A stretch of DNA of 64,000 bases from Gammaproteobacteria bacterium (GTDB taxonomy: Bacteria > Pseudomonadota > Gammaproteobacteria > Pseudomonadales > Azotimanducaceae), in contig VXLJ01000019.1 of the NCBI GenBank assembly GCA_009841635.1, positions 51,149 to 115,148 on the forward strand. Direction: 5' to 3'. Each line of letters opens with the position of its first letter. Positions within the stretch are counted from its first letter, which is position 1. A model generated the notes under the pieces. The model was not told the origin of the DNA. It worked only from the letters and a program-made list of their open reading frames with translations, and searched no databases. Position numbers and translations under genes: made by a program. Below, in pieces: positions 1-8,825 of this stretch.

Positions 1-409
1 GCGGCAACATCGGAATCCTTACAAGCGTGTCCTTGAACCGATCTCGTAAGGAATCAGGCAGACCTTTGGTTTCCGGACCGAACATCAGGACGTCCCTTGA
101 TTGAAACTGAACATCTGCGAATGAGCGTGTTGCTTTCGTCGAAAAGGCAAATACACGACTGCCGTCAAATGGTTCTAACGCTTCTCCGAGGGTGCTGCAG
201 ACGCGTACGCTAACCCATTCGTCGTAATCGAGACCAGCGCGCCGCAAACGTTTATCGTCCATCTCAAAACCTAACGGTTCGACTAGGGTGAGTGAAGCGC
301 CAGTGTTCGCCGCAAGTCGAATCGTATTGCCTGTGTTAGGCGGGATTTCTGGTTGAAATAAAACGATATTCAGCGATCTGACGTTGAATGTAGCGGATCC
401 GCCGCTCAC
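1..409 (-). CDS. trmL: tRNA (cytidine(34)-2'-O)-methyltransferase TrmL, 3' part missing
   Basis: SPOUT-class methyltransferase that 2'-O-methylates the wobble base of tRNA-Leu in the cytoplasm. I translated the minus strand by hand. It gives the family N-terminus (NIVLFQPEIPPNTGN, then IRLAANTG), LVEPLGFEMDD, the RAGLDYDEW segment and, near the edge, MFGPETKGLP, part of the knotted SAM site. The reading frame is open to base 1, so the last part of the protein lies outside the window. The only usual start codon is GTG at 409, which overlaps the ntrC stop as GTGA and would add about 12 residues before the usual family start; a CTG at 373 is the other possibility. The gene follows ntrC directly and is probably co-transcribed with ntrBC. 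Confidence 0.88.
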   Translation of the reverse strand, partial: MSGGSATFNVRSLNIVLFQPEIPPNTGNTIRLAANTGASLTLVEPLGFEMDDKRLRRAGLDYDEWVSVRVCSTLGEALEPFDGSRVFAFSTKATRSFADVQFQSRDVLMFGPETKGLPDSLRDRFKDTLVRIPMLP

Positions 410-1800
410 GAAATTCCGTATTTCTGTGTCTTTTGAGTAAGTGTATTACGTGAAAGACCTAGTAACTTTGCTGTGTCTTGCTTGTGTCCCGATGTGTACG
501 CCAACGCTTGCTTGACCAGTGTCTCTTCAAACATAGGCACGATGATCTGAAGCAGGTTCTCGCCGCCATTGGTGAAGTAATCATCGGCAAATGCCTGAAG
601 CGAGCCGACCCAATCTTTGGACATTTCAACGGTTTCGTCCATCGCGTGCAGTTCAGGTGGCAGGTCCGATACGACGACCTCACGTCCTGGGGCCATAACA
701 GTTAGCCAATGGCACGTATTTTCTAGTTGGCGTACGTTCCCGGGCCAGTCTAGTCCTTCTAGGTATTCAAGCGCTTCTGGTGTAAGAATCTTGGTTTCGA
801 CACCTAAATCGTCCGCGGCTTTCTGCATGAATTTGTCGGCCAGTGCGACGATGTCTGATTTGCGATCCCGCAAGGGTGGGACGTGAATGCGAATGACATT
901 GAGACGATGGTACAGGTCTTCACGAAATTTGCCTTCTCTGACGAGTTTTTCCATATTGCCGTGCGTCGCAGCAATGACCCGTACGTCGACCGTAATGGAT
1001 TCTCTGCCACCAAGTCGGTAAAAACTGCCATCGGACAATACCCGTAGCAGTCGAGATTGCGATGAGATTGGCATGTCGGCGATTTCGTCAAGAAAAAGCG
1101 TGCCTGAGTTGGCTTTTTCAAACAACCCGATGCGACGGTCTATGGCACCTGTGAACGCACCTTTTTCAAACCCAAAAAGCTCAGCTTCTATTAGGTCATT
1201 CGGCAGTGCTGCCATGTTCAATGCGACAAAGGGCTCATCTGCGCGCGGGCTGTGAGTATGCAACGCATTCGCCACAAGTTCTTTGCCAGTTCCGCTTTCG
1301 CCAGTGATTAACACGGTTGCGTTTGATTGCGATAGTCTGGCGATCGCCCGAAACCCTTCCTGCATCGCTGGAGCTTGACCGATGATCGAGTCTGATACGG
1401 GTTGTGGTGTCCTTTCAATGGTGACGTCCGACTGGCTATGCGTCAATGCGCGCTTAATGGTTTTATGGACGTCGTCGATATCAAATGGCTTCGAGAGATA
1501 CTCGAAGGCGCCTTCGCTGAATGACGTAACAGTGCTATCCAAATCTGAATAGGCGGTCATCACAATGATGGGTATGTTCGGATACTGGTCGTGGACGCGC
1601 CGTAGCAGCTCGTAGCCATCCATACCCGGCATTCGAATGTCGGTCAGGATGACGGCTGGCAGTTCCTGTTCGAGTTCCCTTAACGCAGTGCCGACCGCAT
1701 CAAAAGATTTAGCCTTCATACCGAAATTCGCCAAGGCTCGTTCTAAAACGAACCGAATGCTCTTGTCGTCGTCCACAATCCAGACTGAGTCACCATTCAT
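406..1800 (-). CDS. ntrC: Nitrogen regulation response regulator NtrC (sigma-54 activator)
   Basis: DNA-binding activator of nitrogen-limitation genes, 464 residues, the usual NtrC length. An N-terminal receiver domain has the acidic pocket D10-D12 and phosphoacceptor D54 (TDIRMPG), with the conserved Lys in LSKPFD. The central AAA+ domain has Walker A GESGTGKE and the sigma-54 contact loop GAFTGA. The C-terminus is a Fis-type helix-turn-helix ([11 protein letters not shown]). The start ATG overlaps the ntrB stop as ATGA, so the kinase and regulator are translationally coupled. Transcription probably starts from the sigma-54 promoter upstream of ntrB, which would place NtrC under its own control. 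Identification is secure because the paired kinase is next door. Confidence 0.96.
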   Translation of the reverse strand: MNGDSVWIVDDDKSIRFVLERALANFGMKAKSFDAVGTALRELEQELPAVILTDIRMPGMDGYELLRRVHDQYPNIPIIVMTAYSDLDSTVTSFSEGAFEYLSKPFDIDDVHKTIKRALTHSQSDVTIERTPQPVSDSIIGQAPAMQEGFRAIARLSQSNATVLITGESGTGKELVANALHTHSPRADEPFVALNMAALPNDLIEAELFGFEKGAFTGAIDRRIGLFEKANSGTLFLDEIADMPISSQSRLLRVLSDGSFYRLGGRESITVDVRVIAATHGNMEKLVREGKFREDLYHRLNVIRIHVPPLRDRKSDIVALADKFMQKAADDLGVETKILTPEALEYLEGLDWPGNVRQLENTCHWLTVMAPGREVVVSDLPPELHAMDETVEMSKDWVGSLQAFADDYFTNGGENLLQIIVPMFEETLVKQALAYTSGHKQDTAKLLGLSRNTLTQKTQKYGIS

Positions 1801-2867
1801 AGTTCGTCAGTGCCTCGGTCACCATTCAAATCAAGCGGAAAATACAGGACGAATTCCGTGAACCCCGGTTCGCTGGCGCAAGTAATCAGTCCTTTGTGCA
1901 AACCGACGATCGTGTGCGTAATGGCCAGGCCTAACCCCGTTCCTGAGGCTGTGCCGGTGACCAAAGGCAGAAAAATTTGGTCTTTGATGCTCTCGGGAAT
2001 GCCGACACCATTGTCTTTGATGTGAATGCAAGCGACGACCGGATAGCGTTTCGCACCAATCGTAAACTGGTTTTCAACTCGAGTCTTTATGACTAGTTGT
2101 GGTGCATCGCAAGATTGTGTAGCCTCTTGTGCATTGCGAACCAAATTCAGAAACGCTTGCAACAATTGATCGAAGTCACCTTGCATGGACGGTAAGCTGG
2201 GGTCGTAATCACGAACGATTTCACAACTAGATTCCGTGTCGTTTGCCACAACACGAAGGACACGTTCGATGACTTCATGTATGTTCACTGGTTCGAAACA
2301 CGGTGTGTGGTTTGGACTAAGCAAACGATCTACTAGCGTGCGTAGCCGATCAACTTCCTCAATAATCAAATCCGTGTATTCGGTTTGTGTCTTGGTCGCA
2401 AGTTCGCCGCGCAGAAGTTGCGCCGCGCCGCGAATGCTGCCGAGGGGATTTTTGATCTCGTGGGCTATGCCACGCACCAAATGGCGACTCGTGAGTTGAG
2501 CATTGCGCATTTGTTCTTCTTTGCTAATGAACAACATACGGTCCAGCGGCTCGATTTCGAACAACAATCGTGCTTCGTCAATCGGAGATACGGCGATGTT
2601 CACCATGGCCCGTTCGTTTTTCAATGACAGCGATAGCTGAATTTCGCGTAAGGTATAGATTTCGTAGTCATTGAAACATCGCTGTAACGCGGCCTCTTGA
2701 ACGGCTTCCCCCGCAAACACGGACTCAAACTTCTTGCCTCTTAATTGCTCTGTACTGCCGCCGCAAAACACCTCAGCTGCGTCGTTCATGTACTCAATGG
2801 TGAAATGACGATCCACCACGACAAGTGCCATTTTGACAGCATTCAAGATGTCATGGTGGGCGTACAT
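1797..2867 (-). CDS. ntrB: Nitrogen regulation sensor histidine kinase NtrB
   Basis: Cytoplasmic kinase/phosphatase for NtrC, 356 residues, with no membrane segment, as expected for NtrB, which normally reads nitrogen status through PII. An N-terminal PAS domain covers about residues 8-115. The dimerisation/phosphotransfer H-box HEIKNPLGSIRGAAQLLR has the phosphorylated His at 136. The C-terminal HATPase domain shows the N box (NLVRNAQEA), DNGVGIP and the GTGLGLAI glycine-rich loop. It starts at ATG 2867, about 20 bases downstream of the predicted sigma-54 transcription start. It overlaps ntrC by four bases. No glnA lies in the window, so glutamine synthetase is encoded elsewhere. Confidence 0.95.
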   Translation of the reverse strand: MYAHHDILNAVKMALVVVDRHFTIEYMNDAAEVFCGGSTEQLRGKKFESVFAGEAVQEAALQRCFNDYEIYTLREIQLSLSLKNERAMVNIAVSPIDEARLLFEIEPLDRMLFISKEEQMRNAQLTSRHLVRGIAHEIKNPLGSIRGAAQLLRGELATKTQTEYTDLIIEEVDRLRTLVDRLLSPNHTPCFEPVNIHEVIERVLRVVANDTESSCEIVRDYDPSLPSMQGDFDQLLQAFLNLVRNAQEATQSCDAPQLVIKTRVENQFTIGAKRYPVVACIHIKDNGVGIPESIKDQIFLPLVTGTASGTGLGLAITHTIVGLHKGLITCASEPGFTEFVLYFPLDLNGDRGTDEL

Positions 2868-2898
2868 GATGGTGAAACGATGTAATTTCGCTAGATTT

Positions 2899-2916
2899 AA
2901 GCAAAAATCGTGCCAG
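2899..2916 (-). promoter_or_regulatory. Sigma-54 (-24/-12) promoter of ntrBC
   Basis: The minus strand reads CTGGCACGATTTTTGCTT, a full match to the -24/-12 consensus (YTGGCACG, four bases, TTGCW) with the correct GG-to-GC spacing. Transcription would start near 2888, about 20 bases before the ntrB ATG. Two NtrC-type palindromes lie 45 to 85 bases further upstream, the expected place for an enhancer-bound activator. Confidence 0.88.
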
Positions 2917-2952
2917 CTGTATGGTGTTAAAAAGCGGCTTTTTTAGCAGAAT

Positions 2953-2969
2953 TGCACAATTTTAGTGCA
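2953..2969. promoter_or_regulatory. NtrC enhancer box, proximal
   Basis: TGCACAATTTTAGTGCA is a dyad with perfect TGCAC/GTGCA arms seven bases apart, matching the known NtrC operator architecture (TGCAC...GTGCA, 17 bp). Its centre is about 73 bases upstream of the predicted ntrB transcription start. Confidence 0.8.
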
Positions 2970-2975
2970 GGTTTA

Positions 2976-2992
2976 TGCTCACATTGTGTGCA
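2976..2992. promoter_or_regulatory. NtrC enhancer box, distal and weaker
   Basis: TGCTCACATTGTGTGCA has the same 17 bp layout as the proximal box with one arm imperfect (TGCTC against GTGCA). Its centre is 23 bp from the proximal centre, about two helical turns, which would suit cooperative binding of two NtrC dimers. Confidence 0.6.
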
Positions 2993-3056
2993 ATAAAGCG
3001 CTAAAGCATGTCAACCTTGATTAAAACTAACGCGAGCTTGACTTAAGAGTAAGCGT

Positions 3057-3083
3057 ATGGGAGGAACGGACCGTACCTCCCAT
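3057..3083. repeat. Near-perfect 27 bp palindrome downstream of the SDR gene
   Basis: Two 13-base arms (ATGGGAGGAACGG and its complement with one mismatch) flank a single central base. It starts 11 bases after the stop of the 3094-4194 gene. It may act as a terminator hairpin for that gene, but no T-run follows on the minus strand; only a short TTTT follows on the plus strand. Confidence 0.6.
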
Positions 3084-3093
3084 GCTTTTGTGC

Positions 3094-4194
3094 CTAGCTA
3101 GATAGGATTCCGATAGCGTAATAAGAATCGATGGTGTCGCGGACCGTTTCCTCAATCGAGTAGGAGTCCAAACCCAATTCCTCCTTGGCAAGCAAACAAT
3201 ATGACCGTGGCGAATCGTAAGTTTCTTGTGCAGGTTGGTCGCCATCCATCTCTTCACCACCGATTTCGGCTACGTTGGGATAGAGATCGTACATCAATTG
3301 CTGCAATTCCCACGTAAACAGTTCGCCGCTCCGGTCTGGCGCGGACAGAATGTAGCGGGAGCCATTCGTGCTCAAGGTGCTTTCAGCCGCTAATCGGTGA
3401 GCACGCGCCGTATCGCGGACGTCGACACAATTCCACAGCATCCGACCCCCAGCTGACTTTTTGTAAGGCTTGCCTTCCATCATGTACCGCATGCAGTTTT
3501 GCCAACTCCAGCCTTGGTCATGATTGACGCACATGAGCGGTCCAATGACGTGCAAGGGGAGTATCGCCATGGCGTCGAAGGTGCCGTCTTCCTCTGCACG
3601 TTGGTAAATCATGCGTTCGGTGTTGGCTTTCGCCATGGCGTAAGCGATATCCCTATTGAGTGGGATCTGCTCTTCGGTCCAGCGACCTCGATAGCCTTCG
3701 ATGTTGTCCCCGCACCAATCTTTTTCGGTGAACACGTAGCCCCGAGGTCGCGGATGGCCAACCGCAGCGAATGAGCTGGTGAAGATAAACCTTTTTAAGG
3801 CGCCACCTTTCATGGCGCTTTCCAGCACGTGGGTCACTTCGGTGAAACAACCATCGTAGACCTCTTGGGGCGTTTCGCGGTTGTAGCCAACTGCCGCCCC
3901 GGCATGAATTACTGCACTGCAACCTTGAAACGCTGCGTCGTAACTGCCTGGTGAATTGAGATCGCCTTCACAGATTTCCAGACTGCCACGATATGAAGGG
4001 TCATTGCCTAATTCGACCAAATGGTCGACTTTGTCCGCCCTGGTTTTGTCGCGCACACAAGCACGGGTCGCATAACCTTGGTCGAGAAGATCTTCGACGA
4101 TCCAAGAGCCAATGTAACCACTCGCACCGGTTACGGCCACGGGACCGTCTTTGGGCGAAACAGCTCGCGACATAGATTCAGATGTGGCAGCCAT
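3094..4194 (-). CDS. NAD(P)-dependent extended SDR, dihydroflavonol reductase-like
   Basis: Oxidoreductase of the extended short-chain dehydrogenase family, 366 residues. The Rossmann dinucleotide motif TGASGYIG lies at about residues 22-29. The active site has the TSS segment near 139-141 and the YxxxK pair at Y185/K189 (YAMAK). The IHAGAAVGYN region and overall layout resemble dihydroflavonol-4-reductase/cinnamoyl-CoA reductase-like bacterial proteins, which reduce aldehydes, ketones or acyl-CoA-derived groups. The real substrate cannot be read from the sequence. An N-terminal tail of about 18 residues precedes the fold. It stands alone, with a -10-like box TAAAAT at about 4219-4224 on the minus strand and a short leader. 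It does not overlap its neighbours. Confidence 0.8.
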   Translation of the reverse strand: MAATSESMSRAVSPKDGPVAVTGASGYIGSWIVEDLLDQGYATRACVRDKTRADKVDHLVELGNDPSYRGSLEICEGDLNSPGSYDAAFQGCSAVIHAGAAVGYNRETPQEVYDGCFTEVTHVLESAMKGGALKRFIFTSSFAAVGHPRPRGYVFTEKDWCGDNIEGYRGRWTEEQIPLNRDIAYAMAKANTERMIYQRAEEDGTFDAMAILPLHVIGPLMCVNHDQGWSWQNCMRYMMEGKPYKKSAGGRMLWNCVDVRDTARAHRLAAESTLSTNGSRYILSAPDRSGELFTWELQQLMYDLYPNVAEIGGEEMDGDQPAQETYDSPRSYCLLAKEELGLDSYSIEETVRDTIDSYYAIGILSS

Positions 4195-4308
4195 GGTCGT
4201 TCCTAATCAAAACGCGGGATTTTAGGAGTCAGATCAGGTTCGGCTTGCAACGCTACTCAAAAGGGCGAAGCGCACGATAACGACCGTTTGCCTACCAACC
4301 GACTGAAG

Positions 4309-4545
4309 TCAACGTTGTGGCGTCGCTTTTACCGTCACGCGATATTCGTTTTCAGTTTGCCGAGATGATAGGTGAACATGACCATTCACACGACACCAGC
4401 TGGGGATATCTTCCAATACGCCTGGGTCTGTGGCCACGACCGTGACTTCAACAGCTTCATCGACTTGCCGTGCAAATTCTTGCAATTTCACCACCGGTAA
4501 GGGACAGAGTAAACCGCGCGCGTCGATGACTGTCGCGCTAACCAT
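4309..4545 (-). CDS. TusA/SirA-family sulfur carrier protein
   Basis: Small cytoplasmic sulfurtransferase of 78 residues. The family signature CPLP is present with the persulfide-carrying Cys at position 14 (ARGLLCPLPVVKL), followed by the beta-alpha-beta fold expected of TusA-like proteins. It is not clearly TusA itself. Its start overlaps the stop of the upstream PP-loop gene by one base (TAATG), so the two proteins are probably made together. This suggests the carrier delivers sulfur to that enzyme. Family known; partnership inferred. Confidence 0.85.
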   Translation of the reverse strand: MVSATVIDARGLLCPLPVVKLQEFARQVDEAVEVTVVATDPGVLEDIPSWCRVNGHVHLSSRQTENEYRVTVKATPQR

Positions 4546-5612
4546 TAATTAGTGAGAAGCCAAGCGGCCGGCAACTCATGAGGTGCCATCGGTTGGATGG
4601 CAAACTCCTCAGATACACCCGTCAAATCTGTGTAGCGAACCATCACTTCAGCGGCTTCGCGTCCGCGACTGTAACGCGCTACGATGCTTGCTGCGTTGCG
4701 CCGTTCGGCATGCGAAAGGTCGCCATCAACTAGGCACAGCGGACCTTCGTGGGAGAGGGTCGTGAGGTGTTGAAACTTGTGTCTAAAGCCATGCAGAAAC
4801 CGATTTTCACCTTCGCGCCGCCCGACGATGAGCTTGTAGTGTGGGGCAGGACGAATGTGGCGTCCGATTTTGAGCAGCACAACGTCTTCAATATCGTAAT
4901 CGCGCTTACCACGCGCAGCCCATAGATCCCGCAGTTTCTTGGTGTAGCTCTCGTCGGTTAGAAAGCAACACCCACCCGCCGGTTGACTCCATTCAGTGAT
5001 GCCAAGTGACTTCGCTAGTTCGATTTGAGGCTTGCGACTTCGTCCGGAAAAGCCATAGAGCTTGTCTGGATCCACCCAACCTTCGCGCTCTGGCAAAGTT
5101 GTGGGTAAATGCTTCGCCGACAATGGTCGTAACAAGCGATCATGCGCACCTGATTCCTTTGCAATCAGCGGCATGGTTTGCGCACGCTGCGACTTAGGGC
5201 GTTGGCCAATGACTTCGCCGGTGATGACAAAGTCGAACGGTTTGCCGTCGTTGCCGACCAAATCTAAGGCGTGATTCACCATAAATATCTTGCAATCTAG
5301 GCATGGATTCAATAGACGACCGTAACCATGCGTGGGATTGATGACGACGTCTTTGTAATCTTCTGAGATGTCGACAATTTGCATAGGAATGCCAATTTGT
5401 TCAGCACTCCAAAGCGCAGAATGTCGCTTCGGCTTAGCTTTTTTTGGGGAATTGACGGCTTGCGTATGACCTTCAACGCAAAAACCTGTAAAGAAATTCA
5501 CCCCTTCGACATAAATTCCCTGTGCCTGCACGATTTTTGCCGCAAGCATCGAGTCAAGACCGCCAGATATCAGTGCGACCGCACGCGGTTTAAAGGCTGG
5601 CGAGGAGTTCAT
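4545..5612 (-). CDS. PP-loop ATPase with C-terminal NFACT-R-like region, putative tRNA thiolation enzyme
   Basis: A 355-residue adenylating enzyme of the MnmA/ThiI-related PP-loop group. The PP-loop SGGLDS lies at residues 16-21, a CLDC pair at C104/C107, and a vicinal Cys pair at C215/C216 (AGGCCFLTD). The part after about residue 240 (APHYKLIVGR and following) resembles the NFACT-R/DUF814-type module seen in an uncharacterised family often labelled tRNA thiouridylase-like. The pairing with a TusA-like protein supports sulfur transfer to RNA or another acceptor. It is not canonical MnmA, whose length and motifs differ. The -10-like box TAAAAT lies only about 5-11 bases upstream of the ATG, so the mRNA may be leaderless or nearly so. 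It is divergent from dtd with a 23-base gap. Confidence 0.75.
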   Translation of the reverse strand: MNSSPAFKPRAVALISGGLDSMLAAKIVQAQGIYVEGVNFFTGFCVEGHTQAVNSPKKAKPKRHSALWSAEQIGIPMQIVDISEDYKDVVINPTHGYGRLLNPCLDCKIFMVNHALDLVGNDGKPFDFVITGEVIGQRPKSQRAQTMPLIAKESGAHDRLLRPLSAKHLPTTLPEREGWVDPDKLYGFSGRSRKPQIELAKSLGITEWSQPAGGCCFLTDESYTKKLRDLWAARGKRDYDIEDVVLLKIGRHIRPAPHYKLIVGRREGENRFLHGFRHKFQHLTTLSHEGPLCLVDGDLSHAERRNAASIVARYSRGREAAEVMVRYTDLTGVSEEFAIQPMAPHELPAAWLLTN

Positions 5613-5635
5613 GCACGGAATTTTAGGAGCGAGTA

Positions 5636-6076
5636 TTGAAAGCCCACTTGCAGCGCGTTAGTCGAGCGTCGGTCGCGGTGGACGATCAAACCATCGCATC
5701 GATTGAGAAGGGACTGCTGGTTTTGCTCGCGATCGAGCACGGCGATAGCGAAGTTCAAGCCGATTGGCTAGCGAAAAAGACATCTTCTCTTCGCATCTTC
5801 CCAAGTGACGACAAGGAGATGGATCTTTCAGTTTCGGATATTGGTGGGAGCGTTTTGGTGATTTCGCAATTCACGTTAGCTGCTGATATTCGCAAGGGTA
5901 ACCGACCAAATTTCTCAAACGCGGCCGAACCCGAGTTGGCGGCTCCCTTAGTGGCACGATTTGTGACCACGCTGCAAAACTATGTCACGGATGTATGTGA
6001 AGGAGAGTTTGGCGCAAATATGCAGGTGAGTTTGACGAACGACGGGCCTGTCACGATGCTTCTTGAAAGGCAATGA
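5636..6076 (+). CDS. dtd: D-aminoacyl-tRNA deacylase
   Basis: Cytoplasmic enzyme that hydrolyses D-aminoacyl-tRNAs and mischarged glycyl-tRNA-Ala, 146 residues, the normal length. The diagnostic motifs are present: LQRVSRASV at the N-terminus, SQFTL in the middle and NDGPVT near the C-terminus, the last two lining the active site. TTG at 5636 was chosen as start because it gives the family N-terminus (MKAHLQRVSRA) and follows TAGGAG at the right distance. The ribosome binding site of this gene lies on top of the presumed -10 box of the divergent PP-loop gene. Confidence 0.93.
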   Translation: MKAHLQRVSRASVAVDDQTIASIEKGLLVLLAIEHGDSEVQADWLAKKTSSLRIFPSDDKEMDLSVSDIGGSVLVISQFTLAADIRKGNRPNFSNAAEPELAAPLVARFVTTLQNYVTDVCEGEFGANMQVSLTNDGPVTMLLERQ

Positions 6077-6323
6077 AAACTATTTTCAGGGTGTCTAACT
6101 TACTCGTAGGCGCTTGAACTCGGCTAGTGGAAGATGTGGTTCCAGAATGATGACAAGCGCATTTCTCGAACTCTGAATTGGGTATTTAGTGAGAGTCGTC
6201 ATGGCGAGCCGGGTTGAGTCATTCTTGTCCTCTGCTCACGCAGCCCTTGCGGATAGCTTGCATTTCACTGTTTCGAGTGTTTTGTAATCTTGCACTGATA
6301 CATAGAGGCCGGCCATAGTTTTT

Positions 6324-7583
6324 GTGAAGTTTCGGATCCCGAGTACCTTCCTTGCGTTGTTTTTGGTAATTAGCGTTGCCGCGGAACAGACCAAGCAGGG
6401 CGTTTCGTTAGAGGCGGCCGTCGCAATGGCGTTGGTAAACAACCCAAATGTAGAACAGCACCGAGCACGAGCGGATTCTTACTCATTCTTACAAGAGGCC
6501 GCAGACGCTCTTCCTGCGCCTGCCATACGAACGGGCCTGATGAACGTACCGATTGATACGTTTTCACTTGACGTTGAACCCATGTCGCAGAGCTTGATTG
6601 GCGTACGCCAGCATGTCCCGCCACGAGGCGTTCGCAAAGCAGCAAGTCTCCGTTTTACGAAACAAGCGGAAGCGAACCAGCAGCTCGCCCGGGCGGAAAA
6701 TAAAAAGACCATTCATGCAACGCGAACTGCGTGGTTGACTGCAAACCTGCATGACCATGCCATTGCGCTTAACTCTCAAGCTCGGGAGCTGCTCGCTAAT
6801 TTGAACCAAATCGTTCGTGCTCGTTACGCGGCCGGCGAAGAATTGCAGTTGGCGGTGTTGGCCGCAGAGCTGGAACAGAGTCGCTTGGATAGTCGCCTTC
6901 TGGATATTGAACGACGCAAATCGGATGCGCTAGAAAATCTCAAATACTTGATCGGTCACACCGAAGCACTCGCGTTAGACACCACATTGCCGGTATGGGA
7001 AACCGTGCCGCTCAAGCGTGAACTACTGAGTGCGCTTGACCGACACCCTAAGGTGCAAGCAGCGGATTCACTCATCGCAGCGGAAATAGCTCAAATGAGT
7101 CAGCATGAAGCCGAAAATAACCCCGCGTGGCAATTTGACGTCAGCTACGGGCTTCGTTCTGGCAACCACCCCAACGAACAATCTCGCGCCGATCTAGCCA
7201 GTGCGTCAGTGAGCGTTTCCGTCCCTTGGTTTGCGCGAGAACAAAATCAGATGCGTGTCAGTGCGGCGCGAGCCAAAAAGGTCGCCGCCGAGCAGGCAAA
7301 ACTAGTCTTGCTGCGCAACATGCGTGCTGAGATTCTGAGAGCGTACGAGGATTGGGAAACCCTGACAGCTCAACATGAACTGCTAACGGAGACCCTGGTG
7401 CCACAAGCCAGCAGTCACGCCCAAGCAGCTTTACAAGCGTATCAAAACAAAGAAGGTAGCTACACCGAGGTCCTTTTAAGTTACGTGACCGAAGTTGAAA
7501 CGAATCTAGAGTTGCACCGAGTCACTATCGACCGCCTGCAGACTTGGGCGAAGATTGATTCGTTGAATGGGCTGACCGAATGA
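6324..7583 (+). CDS. cusC: CusC/CzcC-like outer-membrane efflux channel (TolC family)
   Basis: Outer-membrane component of a tripartite heavy-metal pump, 419 residues. It begins with a signal peptide (MKFRIPSTFLALFLVISVAA) and shows the long helical coiled regions of TolC-family proteins, with the duplicated halves LEAAVAMALVNNP and LLSALDRHPKVQAADSLI. The start is a GTG; no ATG gives the signal peptide. The stop overlaps the cusB start by four bases (ATGA), so it belongs to the same operon. There is no lipobox, unlike E. coli CusC. The symbol is by analogy with the neighbouring CusB and CusA. Confidence 0.82.
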   Translation: MKFRIPSTFLALFLVISVAAEQTKQGVSLEAAVAMALVNNPNVEQHRARADSYSFLQEAADALPAPAIRTGLMNVPIDTFSLDVEPMSQSLIGVRQHVPPRGVRKAASLRFTKQAEANQQLARAENKKTIHATRTAWLTANLHDHAIALNSQARELLANLNQIVRARYAAGEELQLAVLAAELEQSRLDSRLLDIERRKSDALENLKYLIGHTEALALDTTLPVWETVPLKRELLSALDRHPKVQAADSLIAAEIAQMSQHEAENNPAWQFDVSYGLRSGNHPNEQSRADLASASVSVSVPWFAREQNQMRVSAARAKKVAAEQAKLVLLRNMRAEILRAYEDWETLTAQHELLTETLVPQASSHAQAALQAYQNKEGSYTEVLLSYVTEVETNLELHRVTIDRLQTWAKIDSLNGLTE

Positions 7584-8809
7584 AGTTAGCCAGTCTATTA
7601 AGTCTTACATTGGTGCTTGGGTTTGCGCTTGGGTATGGCGCGTTTGCGTGGCTGGCATCGCAAGAAGCATCATCGGGTGCACAAGACAACCGTAGCGCAA
7701 CGAATCAGCGAGAGATTCTCTATTGGGTCGCGCCAATGGATGCAAACTTTAGACGAGATAAACCTGGGAAGTCACCTATGGGCATGGATCTCGTGCCTGT
7801 TTACGCAGACCAACAGGATTCGCAAGCCGATGCCATCACGATCGAACCAAGTGTGGTGCAGAATCTTGGGGTGCGAACTGCACCGGTCACCTACGGACCT
7901 TTGGTTCGTCAAATCGATACCGTAGGTTACGTCGAATACGATGAGAACGCGCTGCAGCATATTCATACGAGGGTCGATGGTTGGGTCGAGAAGCTCAGCG
8001 TTAAAGCTGAAGGTGACCCCGTTAAAGCCGGTGAAACCTTATTCGAGCTATATTCCCGTACGTTAACGAACGCCCAGCAAGAATTCCTGCTCGCTAAAAA
8101 GGCATCTCAGTCTGCACTGCGGTCCGCTGCCTCAGAACGTCTGCTCACCTTAGGCATGACCACTAATGAACTTACTGAACTCGACCAAAATGAGGTTGTA
8201 AAAGAACGCATCAAGGTGGTTTCAACCGCGACCGGCGTTGTGACGATGCTCGGGGTGCGGGAAGGGGTTTATGTGACGCCATCGACCCATGTCATGTCGA
8301 TTGCCGATTTAGAGCGCGTTTGGATTCTCGCCGAAGTTATGGAACGTCACGCCGATGCTGTCAAAATAGGGCAAGATGTGGTATTCGAAGTTGACGCAAA
8401 GCCTGGACAGCAATATGTAGGTGAAGTCGGTTACATCTATCCCGATTTAGATCCAGTAACACGCAGCATGAAGGTAAGAATCGCTTTTACGAGCAACAAT
8501 GCAGTATTACGACCGAATATGCTCGCACGCGTGAGCATTGCAATACCCAGCGATGGCTCGTTTTATTCCGTGCCAACGTCAGCGGTCATTCACAGTGCAA
8601 CCAATGATCGAGTCGTCCAAGCATTAGGGAATGGCCGATTCAAGTCCATTGAGGTACTGACCGGCTTTGAAGCGGGGGATCGCACAGCGATTTTGACGGG
8701 GCTTCAAGCGACTGATCGGGTTGTCGTTTCTGGGCAATTCCTCATCGATTCGGAATCCAATACCAGTACGTCTTTGGCTCGCCTTGAGACAGCTGCGCTT
8801 GACCCTTAG
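7580..8809 (+). CDS. cusB: CusB-like periplasmic adaptor (membrane fusion protein) of a Cu/Ag efflux pump
   Basis: Periplasmic adaptor linking the RND pump to the outer-membrane channel, 409 residues. An N-terminal anchor is followed by a metal-binding segment at about residues 49-76 (YWVAPMD, RRDKPGKSPMGMDLVPVY). That segment has the methionine pattern of CusB instead of the Cys/His heavy-metal-binding motif, favouring copper or silver as substrate. The barrel-sandwich/lipoyl halves (HTRVDGWVEKLSVKAEGDPV) and beta-barrel domains follow. It overlaps cusC by four bases and precedes cusA by 111 bases. Confidence 0.88.
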   Translation: MKLASLLSLTLVLGFALGYGAFAWLASQEASSGAQDNRSATNQREILYWVAPMDANFRRDKPGKSPMGMDLVPVYADQQDSQADAITIEPSVVQNLGVRTAPVTYGPLVRQIDTVGYVEYDENALQHIHTRVDGWVEKLSVKAEGDPVKAGETLFELYSRTLTNAQQEFLLAKKASQSALRSAASERLLTLGMTTNELTELDQNEVVKERIKVVSTATGVVTMLGVREGVYVTPSTHVMSIADLERVWILAEVMERHADAVKIGQDVVFEVDAKPGQQYVGEVGYIYPDLDPVTRSMKVRIAFTSNNAVLRPNMLARVSIAIPSDGSFYSVPTSAVIHSATNDRVVQALGNGRFKSIEVLTGFEAGDRTAILTGLQATDRVVVSGQFLIDSESNTSTSLARLETAALDP

Positions 8810-8825
8810 AAAGCACGGTGAGGAA

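Noticed and set aside
6200..6290. 28-codon frame upstream of cusC
   Set aside because: Too short, no family match and no good ribosome site.
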